Source: Pseudomonadota bacterium (lineage in GTDB: Bacteria > Pseudomonadota > Gammaproteobacteria > Burkholderiales > Casimicrobiaceae). Taken from it: a DNA stretch of 9,559 nt. How positions within the stretch are numbered: position 1 is the stretch's first letter; every line of letters starts with the position of its first letter. Below, in pieces: positions 1 through 5,891 of the stretch. The notes under the pieces are model-generated. The model had not been told where the DNA came from. It searched no databases and saw only the letters and a program-made list of their open reading frames with translations. The stretch lies in contig JAKLIE010000034.1 in assembly GCA_022709775.1 (NCBI GenBank), positions 1 to 9,559 of the forward strand. The letters are read 5' to 3'. The position numbers and the translations under genes were made by a program.

Positions 1-64
1 AGCCCGGAGATACCGGGTCAGGGCACACGAAACCCGTCCGGCGGTCACGCTCGACGGGTTTTTT
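1..64 (+). promoter_or_regulatory. Possible attenuator/riboswitch 3' part upstream of the PLP enzyme gene
   Basis: Three mutually exclusive pairings can be drawn. A 5-bp hairpin pairs CCCGG (3-7) with CCGGG (13-17) around loop AGATA. An alternative stem pairs CGGGT (14-18) with ACCCG (32-36). The terminator stem pairs 30-38 with 53-61. This anti-antiterminator, antiterminator, terminator arrangement is what a ligand-controlled leader looks like, and the downstream gene is in sulfur amino acid metabolism, a common riboswitch target. The first ten bases, AGCCCGGAGA, resemble the start of the B12 box of cobalamin riboswitches, but two extra bases follow and the rest of the box does not fit well. 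I see no SAM-I, SAM-II or SAH signature. The aptamer, if any, would lie mostly left of the window. It may equally be just the end of an upstream transcript. Confidence 0.3.
30..64 (+). terminator. Intrinsic (Rho-independent) terminator
   Basis: AAACCCGTC (30-38) pairs perfectly with GACGGGTTT (53-61), a 9-bp stem with a 14-base loop, followed by an unbroken T run reaching 64 (59-64). It is the only clear intrinsic terminator in the window. It ends 6 bases before the ATG at 71, so it either closes an upstream transcript or works as an attenuator in the leader of the PLP enzyme gene. Confidence 0.8.
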
Positions 65-70
65 GTTTCG

Positions 71-1324
71 ATGGCTGCCAAGATGACCTCTCCGACGCCT
101 CCGCGCGGCTTCACGACCGCGATCCTCCACTCCGACCGTGACTCGCCCATCGAGCACGGAGCGCTGCACAAGCCGCTGCACGTGTCGGTCGCCTACGGCT
201 ACAAGGACGCGCACGACCTCGCGGCGGTGTTCCAGGGCAGGCAGGCGGGACACGTCTACGGCAGGCAGGGCAACCCGACGACGGCTGCGCTGGAGGCGAA
301 GGTCACCGCGATGGAGCGCGGCGTCGCGACGGTGAGCTTCGCGACAGGCATGGCGGCGATCGGCGCGATCATGCTGACGCTCACGCGCGCGGGCGATCAC
401 GTCGTCGCTAGCCGCTACCTGTTCGGGAACACGGCGAGCCTCCTCCAGACGCTCGAGGCGCACGGCGGCGACGTGACGTTCGTCGACGCGACCGACGCCC
501 GCGCGGTCGAGGCGGCGGTGACGCCGCGCACGCGGCTCGTGTTCGTCGAGACGATCGCCAATCCGCGCACGCAGGTGGCCGACCTCGCGGGGATCGCGGA
601 GGTGTGCGCGCGCCACGGCCTCGTCTACGTCGTCGACAACACGATGACTTCGCCCTGGCTCTTCCGGCCGTCGACCGTCGGCGCGAGCCTCGTCGTGAAC
701 GCGCTCACCAAGTACATCGGCGGGCACGGCAACGCGCTCGGCGGCAGCGTCACCGACACCGGCCTCTACGACTGGACGCGGTTCGAGGCGATCCACGACA
801 CCTACAAGGGCCCGAACCCGAAGCTCTGGGCGATCACCCAACTCCGCAAGAAGGGACTGCGCGACTTCGGCGGCACGCTGTCCCCCGAGCAGGCGCATCA
901 CCTCGCGGTCGGCGCGGAGACGCTCGCGCTGCGCATGGACCGTCAGTGCGCGAACGCGCTCGCGCTCGCCCGCTGTCTGGAATCCCAGCCGCTCGTGCGC
1001 GCGGTCCACTACCCGGGGCTGCCGTCGCACGCGCAGCACGAGCGTGCGACGGCGCTGTTCCGCGCCGGCGGCGCGCTCATGTCGTTCGAGCTCGCCGACG
1101 GCGTGGATCCGTTCGCGTTCCTGAACCGGCTGCGAGTCGTCGTGCTGTCGTCGAACCTCGGCGACAACCGGACGCTCGCGATCCCCGTGGCGCAGACGAT
1201 CTTCTGGGAGATGGGGCGCGAGCGCCGCGAGGCGATGGGAATCGCCGAATCGCTGATCCGCGTCTCGGTCGGCATCGAGGACGAAGTCGACCTGCTCGCG
1301 GATTTCGGCCAGGCGCTCGCCTGA
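71..1324 (+). CDS. Cystathionine gamma-synthase family PLP enzyme (trans-sulfuration)
   Basis: This is a 417-residue, fold-type I PLP enzyme of the Cys/Met metabolism family (cystathionine gamma-synthase, methionine gamma-lyase, O-acyl-homoserine sulfhydrylase), full length for the group. Visible family motifs are the phosphate-binding YGRxxNPT (residues 63-70), the TGMAA loop (92-96), ExxxNP (160-165), VDNT (Asp189, which pairs with the pyridine nitrogen) and LTKYIGGHG, with Lys214 as the Schiff-base lysine. The C-terminal RVSVGIED carries the substrate-carboxylate Arg. Where cystathionine enzymes usually have LYGGT this protein reads LFGNT (Phe118), closer to the MetZ-type sulfhydrylases, so the exact substrate cannot be assigned. 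It is cytoplasmic and probably acts in homocysteine, methionine or cysteine metabolism. The start at 71 has no Shine-Dalgarno; ATG 83 is an alternative start with no better site. A terminator stands immediately upstream. The gene converges on the terC-like gene with a 28-base gap. Confidence 0.92.
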   Translation: MAAKMTSPTPPRGFTTAILHSDRDSPIEHGALHKPLHVSVAYGYKDAHDLAAVFQGRQAGHVYGRQGNPTTAALEAKVTAMERGVATVSFATGMAAIGAIMLTLTRAGDHVVASRYLFGNTASLLQTLEAHGGDVTFVDATDARAVEAAVTPRTRLVFVETIANPRTQVADLAGIAEVCARHGLVYVVDNTMTSPWLFRPSTVGASLVVNALTKYIGGHGNALGGSVTDTGLYDWTRFEAIHDTYKGPNPKLWAITQLRKKGLRDFGGTLSPEQAHHLAVGAETLALRMDRQCANALALARCLESQPLVRAVHYPGLPSHAQHERATALFRAGGALMSFELADGVDPFAFLNRLRVVVLSSNLGDNRTLAIPVAQTIFWEMGRERREAMGIAESLIRVSVGIEDEVDLLADFGQALA

Positions 1325-1344
1325 CCTGCCGCTTGCGCCGGGGA

Positions 1345-1364
1345 ACGCGCGTTCAGTCGCGCGT
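1345..1364. other. Inverted repeat between convergent genes
   Basis: ACGCGC (1345-1350) pairs with GCGCGT (1359-1364) around an 8-base loop that contains the stop codon of the terC-like gene. The stem is short and has no T tract on either strand, so it is at best a weak, possibly Rho-assisted, bidirectional end signal. It is the only structure I see in the 28-base gap between the two convergent genes. Confidence 0.25.
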
Positions 1365-2237
1365 CGTCTCCGCCGGCAGGAGCCGGCGGTGGATCGCGAG
1401 CGCGAACGGGATCCAGCCGAGCCAGCGCACGAGATCGACGATCTCGTTGTCCCAGTGCCAGTCGTCGATCGCGTCGAAGTGCATGTCGAGCTTGTCCTCG
1501 ACGTAGCCCCACAGCGTCAGCCATGCGGCGAGGAACCCGATGATCGCGCCCCTCGCGCGTCCCTGCGGCGACGCCTGCCGCCACATCGGCGCCGCGACCA
1601 GCGCCCCGACGATCGCGACGTAGAGCAGCGTGCGTGCCGCCGGCCACGCGTCGAACGTCGACAGGAGGAGCGGCTCGCTGGCAATCATCTTCGCCGCCGT
1701 CCACCCGAGCACCCCCGCGCCGAGCCAGAGGATCTGCGGGAACCTCGACACCCACTTGAGCACGAGCGTCGAGCCCCAGATGACGATCGGGATCGATATC
1801 GCGAGACCGATCACGACGAGGAGCACGCTGCCGTGCGCCGCGCCGCCGATCGCGAGCACGTTGTCGACCCCCATCACCGCGTCGGCGACGATGATCGTCT
1901 GGACCGCTCCGCGGATCGACGCCTTGGCCTCGATCCCGTGGTCCTTTTCGCCCCCGGCGTCCTCGGTGAGCTTCCAGCCGATCCACGCGAGCGCCAGACC
2001 GCCGACGAGCAGGAATCCCGGAATCTTGAGCAGCCAGATCACGATCGACGTGAGCACGACGCGCACGGCGATCGCGCCGAACGTGCCCCACATGATCACG
2101 CGGCGCTGGTGCTCCTTCGGGACGTTGCGCGCCGCCAGGCCGATGACGATCGCGTTGTCGCCGGCGAGCACGAGGTCGATCACGACGATGGCCGCGAGCG
2201 CGGACCACCAGGGGCTGGAGAAGAGTTCGGGGGGCAT
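1353..2237 (-). CDS. TerC/YjbE family integral membrane protein with C-terminal extension
   Basis: This is a 294-residue polytopic inner-membrane protein. The two TerC half-repeats are clear. The first has IDLVLAGDNAIVIG (Asp21, Asp27, Asn28); the second has VADAVMGVDNVLAIGG (Asp119, Asp125, Asn126). Such membrane-embedded acidic residues are typical of the family, and relatives are linked to manganese export or to metallation of secreted proteins. Transport of a metal here is inference. Family members of the YjbE type are usually near 220 residues. This one continues with about 70 further residues, including a hydrophobic stretch (about 229-245), an acidic, His- and Trp-containing loop (246-268) and another hydrophobic stretch (270-283). 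GAGGA sits 8 bases before the ATG. A TAGAAT -10-like box lies 31 bases upstream, so it may be transcribed separately from lpxH. The leader is too short to hold a yybP-ykoY manganese riboswitch. Confidence 0.88.
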   Translation of the reverse strand: MPPELFSSPWWSALAAIVVIDLVLAGDNAIVIGLAARNVPKEHQRRVIMWGTFGAIAVRVVLTSIVIWLLKIPGFLLVGGLALAWIGWKLTEDAGGEKDHGIEAKASIRGAVQTIIVADAVMGVDNVLAIGGAAHGSVLLVVIGLAISIPIVIWGSTLVLKWVSRFPQILWLGAGVLGWTAAKMIASEPLLLSTFDAWPAARTLLYVAIVGALVAAPMWRQASPQGRARGAIIGFLAAWLTLWGYVEDKLDMHFDAIDDWHWDNEIVDLVRWLGWIPFALAIHRRLLPAETTRD

Positions 2238-2267
2238 CGATGCGTTCCTCGGCCGGCTGACGGTCCG

Positions 2268-2273
2268 ATTCTA
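2268..2273 (-). promoter_or_regulatory. Possible -10 box of the terC-like gene
   Basis: TAGAAT reads on the minus strand in the context GACTAGAATCGG, 31 bases before the start codon. It matches five of six positions of TATAAT. I see no -35 hexamer at the usual distance. The same CTAGAAT string precedes the TPR gene and prfB. Confidence 0.35.
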
Positions 2274-2303
2274 GTCGAAAGTCCCGCGCCGCCGTACGCC
2301 CCG

Positions 2304-3032
2304 TCAGGGGGCGAGCTCGCGCCTGCGCACGCCTTCGGCACCGATCTCGAGCCAGAGGGCGCGGTCGTGCCAGTCGGGCAGCACGTGGCGCTCGCACCGC
2401 CGTCCGTCGACGTCGAGCGCATGCGTCGCGGGGCGGTGCGTATGGCCGTGCAGGAGTCGCGCGACGCCGGCGTCGCGGAACGCCTGCGCGACGGCGGCGG
2501 CGTTCACGTCCATGATCCCGTCACTCTTCATGCGGTTGGCGTTTCGGCTTCTGCGGCGCAGCCATGCCGCGAACGCCCGGCGCACGGGCCACGGCAGCGC
2601 GAGGATCCTGCGCTGGCGGCGCGGATCGCGGATCCACGCGCGATACCGCTGGTAGTCGGCGTCGTCGGTGCAGAGCTCGTCGCCGTGCACGAGGAGCGTG
2701 GGCACGCCGCCGGCCTCGACGACGACGCGCTCGGGCAGGAGCGTCGCCCCCGCCGCGCGCGCGAACCGCTCGCCCAGCAGGAAGTCGCGGTTGCCGTGCA
2801 TCACGGAGACCGGCACGCCCGCGTCGGCGATCCCGCGCAGCGACGCGACGATTTCCCGCGCGAACGGGTCGGCGGCCTGCTCGTCGCCGATCCACGCGTC
2901 GAACAGGTCGCCCAGCACGTAGACGGCGGACGCCTCGCGCGCGGGCCCGCGCGCCCAGGCATGGAACGCCGCTGCCGACGCGGGGCGCGAGGGCGCGAGG
3001 TGCAGGTCCGAGACGAACAGCGCGGGCTTCAT
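2304..3032 (-). CDS. lpxH: UDP-2,3-diacylglucosamine pyrophosphatase LpxH
   Basis: This 242-residue protein, usual for LpxH, is a calcineurin-like metallophosphoesterase. It hydrolyses UDP-2,3-diacylglucosamine to lipid X plus UMP, the fourth step of lipid A synthesis, at the cytoplasmic face of the inner membrane. Metal-site motifs appear in the expected order: SDLHL (Asp9, His11), GDLFD (Asp42), GNRD (Asn81), HGD (His116) and HGHTHRP (His195, His197). The start at 3032 is set by homology (MKPALFVSDLHL); the reading frame is open further upstream, but that part looks like noncoding shadow. No good Shine-Dalgarno is visible at this start. It lies 49 bases after ppiB on the same strand and is probably co-transcribed with the two cyclophilins, an arrangement I recall from betaproteobacteria. 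A small GC hairpin (2298-2312) overlaps the stop but has no T tract. Confidence 0.95.
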   Translation of the reverse strand: MKPALFVSDLHLAPSRPASAAAFHAWARGPAREASAVYVLGDLFDAWIGDEQAADPFAREIVASLRGIADAGVPVSVMHGNRDFLLGERFARAAGATLLPERVVVEAGGVPTLLVHGDELCTDDADYQRYRAWIRDPRRQRRILALPWPVRRAFAAWLRRRSRNANRMKSDGIMDVNAAAVAQAFRDAGVARLLHGHTHRPATHALDVDGRRCERHVLPDWHDRALWLEIGAEGVRRRELAP

Positions 3033-3081
3033 CGCGCGCGACCGGCTTCGCCTGTCCTGCGCCCGAGCCGCCGGGGGGCGG

Positions 3082-3582
3082 TCAGCCGACGACTTCGGCG
3101 CTGCGGATCGCGACGTCGGCGGTCGGCACGTTCTCGTGGAAGCCGGTCCTGCCCGTCGGCACGCCCTTGATCCGGTCGACCACGTCGGTGCCCTCGACAA
3201 CCTTGCCGAACACGCAATACCCCCAGCCGTTGCCGCCGGGCGACTTGAAGTCGAGGAAGTCGTTGTCGGCCACGTTGATGAAGAACTGCGCGGTCGCCGA
3301 GTGCGGATCGTTCGTCCGCGCCATCGCGACCGTGTAGCGCTTGTTCTTCAGGCCGTTCGCGCCTTCGTGCGCGATCGCCGCGCGCACCGGCTTCTGCTTC
3401 ATGCCCGGCTCGAAGCCGCCGCCCTGGATCATGAAGCCGTCGATCACGCGGTGGAACACCGTGTTGTCGTAGTGACGGTCGCGCACGTACTGCAGGAAGT
3501 TCTTCACCGTCGCGGGCGAGTTCTCGTCGTCGAGCTCGAGGACGATGTCGCCGTGGGTGGTGGCAAGCTTGACTCGGGTCAT
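3082..3582 (-). CDS. ppiB: Cytoplasmic peptidyl-prolyl cis-trans isomerase (cyclophilin) PpiB
   Basis: This is a 166-residue single-domain cyclophilin without a signal peptide, so it acts in the cytoplasm, catalysing cis-trans isomerisation of X-Pro bonds during folding. The catalytic core [13 protein letters not shown] (43-55) carries the conserved Arg45, Phe50, Met51 and Gln53. [12 protein letters not shown] (99-110) and FGKVVEG (125-131) follow. The position that is Trp121 in human cyclophilin A is Phe here, as in E. coli-type enzymes, which usually bind cyclosporin weakly. I chose the start at 3582 because GGAG lies 6 bases upstream and the conserved domain begins at once; the frame stays open to 3615, but that would add only an unconserved leader. 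It is 29 bases after ppiA and 49 before lpxH. Confidence 0.95.
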   Translation of the reverse strand: MTRVKLATTHGDIVLELDDENSPATVKNFLQYVRDRHYDNTVFHRVIDGFMIQGGGFEPGMKQKPVRAAIAHEGANGLKNKRYTVAMARTNDPHSATAQFFINVADNDFLDFKSPGGNGWGYCVFGKVVEGTDVVDRIKGVPTGRTGFHENVPTADVAIRSAEVVG

Positions 3583-3611
3583 CGGATTCTCCGGGAAAGG
3601 GACTCGCGCGC

Positions 3612-4202
3612 TCACTTCGCGTCGACGACCTTCGCGCTCCTGATCAGGATCTTCTCGACCGGCACGTCCTTCGGGAACGGGCCGCCTGCGCCCGTGGGGG
3701 CCTTCGCGATCTTCTCGACGACGTCCATGCCTTCGACCACCTTGCCGAACACCGTGTACCCGTAGCCCTGGGCGGTCGACTCGCGGTAGTTCAGGAACTT
3801 GTTGTCGGCGACGTTGATGAAGAACTGCGCGGAAGCCGAGTGCGGGTCGGACGTGCGGGCCATCGCGATCGTGCCCGGCGCGTTCACGAGCCCGGCCTTC
3901 GATGCCTGTTCCGCCTCGTTCTTCACCGGCGGCCGCGTCGGCTTCTGCGCGTAGTCGGCGGCATAGCCGCCGCCCTGGATCATGAACCCCGGGATCACGC
4001 GGTGGAACTGCGTGCCGTCGTAGTGGCCCGACTTCACGTAGGCGACGAAGTTCTCGACGGTCTTCGGCGCGGCGGCCGCATCGAGCTGCAGCACGATCCT
4101 GCCTGCGGTCGTGTCGAGCTCGACCTTCTGGGCGAGGGCGGGGGCGGCGACCAGCGCCGAGGCGGCGAAGGCGAGGGCGAAGGCGAGGAACGGTCGGGTC
4201 AT
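3612..4202 (-). CDS. ppiA: Periplasmic peptidyl-prolyl cis-trans isomerase (cyclophilin) PpiA
   Basis: This 196-residue cyclophilin has an N-terminal Sec signal peptide: MTR, a hydrophobic stretch at about 4-20, and PALA followed by Gln, with likely cleavage after Ala24. The mature domain should therefore act in the periplasm on folding envelope proteins. The active-site segment [13 protein letters not shown] (66-78) carries Arg68, Phe73, Met74 and Gln76; [12 protein letters not shown] and FGKVVEG follow as in PpiB. GGAG lies 6 bases before the ATG. It sits between the TPR gene and its cytoplasmic paralogue, with 29-base gaps on both sides, so the three genes are probably one transcript. The two cyclophilins are clearly paralogues, with stretches of 18-22 identical bases around the active-site codons, and differ chiefly in the signal peptide and surface loops. 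Confidence 0.94.
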   Translation of the reverse strand: MTRPFLAFALAFAASALVAAPALAQKVELDTTAGRIVLQLDAAAAPKTVENFVAYVKSGHYDGTQFHRVIPGFMIQGGGYAADYAQKPTRPPVKNEAEQASKAGLVNAPGTIAMARTSDPHSASAQFFINVADNKFLNYRESTAQGYGYTVFGKVVEGMDVVEKIAKAPTGAGGPFPKDVPVEKILIRSAKVVDAK

Positions 4203-4231
4203 GCGCGGCTCCGTGAACGATGAGGGAGGAA

Positions 4232-4828
4232 TCAGTGGACGGCGAGCGCGTCGCGCACGAGCTTGAGCTTGGCGGGGGAGAGCCCCTTGCCCTTCTCGAG
4301 CTCGGCGGCGCGTTCGTACTGGCGCGCGGCGAGGCGCGCGTAGACGTCGCCGAGGTTCTCGACGGCGGGCGAGTATTCGGGCGACGTCGCGATCGCGAGC
4401 TCGAGCTCCGTCTTCGCGAGCTCGAGGTTGCCCCGGGCGGCGTGGAGCACCGCCAGGTTGTTGTGGACCTCGGGCAGCTCCGGAAAGTCAGCGGCGAGCG
4501 CGGTGAGCGTCGCGAGCGCGTCGTCGCGCCTGCCGGCCTCGGTCTGCGCGACCGCCTTCAGGAAGCGCGCCTGCGGCTCGCGCGGACGGTCGCGCGACAG
4601 CGCGTCGAGTCGCGCGATCGCCGCGTCGAACTGCTTCTGCGCGATCAGCTCGCGGGCTTCCTTGAGTCCGGCGACGTAGGCGGTCCGTGCCTCGGCCGAA
4701 TACTCGGTCGGCAGCGGTGTCGGCGGCGGTTCCGCCGGAGCCGGGGGCGACGGCGACTGCGCGAGCGCGCATGCCGCGGCGAGCGCGGCGGCGAGCGTGG
4801 TGAGGGCGCGTAGGAAGGCAGCGGGCAT
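4232..4828 (-). CDS. Secreted tetratricopeptide-repeat (TPR) protein
   Basis: This 198-residue protein starts with a signal peptide: a hydrophobic segment at about 5-20 and ALA/Q near residue 23. A cysteine at position 20 is preceded by AAA, a poor lipobox, so lipoprotein processing is possible but not supported. A Pro/Ala-rich linker (about 25-40) leads to a helical region (45-185) with TPR-like repeats; the clearest is around [20 protein letters not shown], followed by a second with [19 protein letters not shown]. TPRs are protein-interaction scaffolds and no catalytic motif is visible. Position in front of ppiA suggests an envelope folding or assembly role, but that is inference. No clear Shine-Dalgarno precedes the ATG at 4828. 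A TAGAAT box lies 58 bases upstream, making this the likely first gene of the TPR-ppiA-ppiB-lpxH operon. Confidence 0.85.
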   Translation of the reverse strand: MPAAFLRALTTLAAALAAACALAQSPSPPAPAEPPPTPLPTEYSAEARTAYVAGLKEARELIAQKQFDAAIARLDALSRDRPREPQARFLKAVAQTEAGRRDDALATLTALAADFPELPEVHNNLAVLHAARGNLELAKTELELAIATSPEYSPAVENLGDVYARLAARQYERAAELEKGKGLSPAKLKLVRDALAVH

Positions 4829-4885
4829 CGGGGACGCGCCGGCCGGAAGGCCCGGGGACTGCGGCAGGGACCGCGCGAAGCCGTA

Positions 4886-4891
4886 ATTCTA
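4886..4891 (-). promoter_or_regulatory. Possible -10 box of the TPR-ppiA-ppiB-lpxH operon
   Basis: TAGAAT on the minus strand in context GCGCTAGAATTACG lies in the 93-base gap after nudC, 58 bases before the TPR start codon. It stands out as an AT-rich patch in very GC-rich DNA. No TTGACA-like -35 box is found at 16-18 bases. Confidence 0.4.
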
Positions 4892-4921
4892 GCGCACCGC
4901 CCCGCCCCGGCGGGCACGCGA

Positions 4922-5827
4922 TCAGGGCGGCGTGCCCGGCGCGATGTCCGGCGCCGCGAGCGCCGGATCGTCGTCCCCGGCGGCGGGGAACGCATCTCGC
5001 GACGCGCGCAACCTCTCCACGGTCGCGTCGATCAGCCGGCGCGCGATCGACACGGACGGCGGGAACGTCGGCAGCGCGTCGAGCGCGAACCAGCGCGCGT
5101 CCTCGATCTCCGGGTCGTCGAGCCGGATCTCGCCGCCCGCGTATTCGGCCGTGTACGCGATCATCAGCGAGTGAGGGAACGCCCAGGACTGGCTCGCGAA
5201 GTAGACGGGCTCGCCGATCTCGACGCCGACCTCCTCGCGCACCTCGCGACGAATGCAGTCCTCGATCGTCTCGCCGGGCTCGACGAAGCCCGCGAGCGCC
5301 GAGTAGACGCCGGGCGCGAAGCGCGCCGAGCGCGCCAGCAGGAGCTCGCGCCCGCGCGTCACGAGCGTCATCATCGCCGGCGCCACGCGCGGATAGACGA
5401 CGAGCCCGCAGGACGGGCAGGCCTTCGCACGCTCGCCGTCGCGGTCGCGCGTGCGCGCGCCGCAGCGGCCGCAGTATCGGTGCGAGCGGTGGAAGTCCAC
5501 CACCTGGAACGCACGCGCGGCGATCGCGAGCAGCGGGTCGGGCAGCCGGAAGAACAGCGGGCGCAGCCCCGACATCGCGAATCCTGCCGGCGCCTCGGTT
5601 CCGTCGTCGAGCGAGATCGCGACGCAGGGGACGCCGTCGAGCGCGCCGAGGAAATGCCGCTCGCCGCCGAGGCCCGCGGCGTCGAGCTCGTCCAGCGTCG
5701 GGATCGCGGGCGACTCGGCGCTGCCGCGCAGGACGACCTTCGTGCCCGCGTACGCGAACGCGAGCGCGGTCCCCGGCAGGACGGCCGGCAGTCGGTGCGC
5801 GGGGGCGAATCCGGGAGGCGTGTACAT
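4922..5827 (-). CDS. nudC: NAD(H) pyrophosphatase / RNA deNADding Nudix enzyme NudC
   Basis: This 301-residue enzyme hydrolyses NADH (and NAD+) to NMN(H) plus AMP. The family is also known to remove NAD caps from RNA 5' ends. Domain order is typical: an N-terminal domain (about 1-110), a four-cysteine zinc ribbon (Cys119, Cys122, Cys137, Cys140), then the Nudix domain with a perfect Nudix box from Gly180 to Val202 (Glu186, then REVREEVG, with Glu195, Glu198 and Glu199 as metal ligands). The NudC signature after the box reads SQSWAFPHS (212-220), against SQPWPFPQS in E. coli: the core Trp, Phe and Pro remain while two prolines are replaced. A disordered acidic, Pro/Ala-rich tail (about 281-301) extends past the domain. 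The gene lies 64 bases after iorB; a CATAAT box 20 bases before the ATG could be its own promoter. No clear Shine-Dalgarno is seen. Confidence 0.95.
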   Translation of the reverse strand: MYTPPGFAPAHRLPAVLPGTALAFAYAGTKVVLRGSAESPAIPTLDELDAAGLGGERHFLGALDGVPCVAISLDDGTEAPAGFAMSGLRPLFFRLPDPLLAIAARAFQVVDFHRSHRYCGRCGARTRDRDGERAKACPSCGLVVYPRVAPAMMTLVTRGRELLLARSARFAPGVYSALAGFVEPGETIEDCIRREVREEVGVEIGEPVYFASQSWAFPHSLMIAYTAEYAGGEIRLDDPEIEDARWFALDALPTFPPSVSIARRLIDATVERLRASRDAFPAAGDDDPALAAPDIAPGTPP

Positions 5828-5846
5828 GGGCGGCGGACGGCCGCCG

Positions 5847-5852
5847 ATTATG
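5847..5852 (-). promoter_or_regulatory. Possible -10 box of nudC
   Basis: CATAAT on the minus strand, in context GTGCATAATCGG, lies in the 64-base gap between the iorB-like stop and nudC. It matches five of six TATAAT positions, but no -35 element is apparent. The resulting leader would be very short (about 12 bases), so co-transcription with iorAB remains possible. Confidence 0.25.
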
Positions 5853-5891
5853 CACGACCCGCGAAGCGCGACCGCCGCCGGCGGCCGTTCC

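Noticed and set aside
2238..2303. yybP-ykoY (manganese) riboswitch before the terC-like gene
   Set aside because: Such riboswitches often precede TerC genes, but only 66 bases separate it from lpxH, a -10-like box lies within them, and none of the expected conserved loops is present.
2298..2312. Hairpin at the lpxH stop as a terminator
   Set aside because: The GCCCC/GGGGC stem is short, overlaps the stop codon and has no T tract on the transcribed strand.
1389..3170. Open frame of about 590 codons on the + strand opposite the terC-like gene and lpxH
   Set aside because: It is compositionally biased without motifs, spans two real genes and their intergenic gap, and is explained by codon bias of the opposite strand.
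4769..4828. Lipoprotein signal in the TPR protein (Cys20)
   Set aside because: The residues before Cys20 are Ala-Ala-Ala, with no Leu, Val or Ile at -3, so the lipobox is poor. Ordinary signal peptidase cleavage near ALA/Q fits better.
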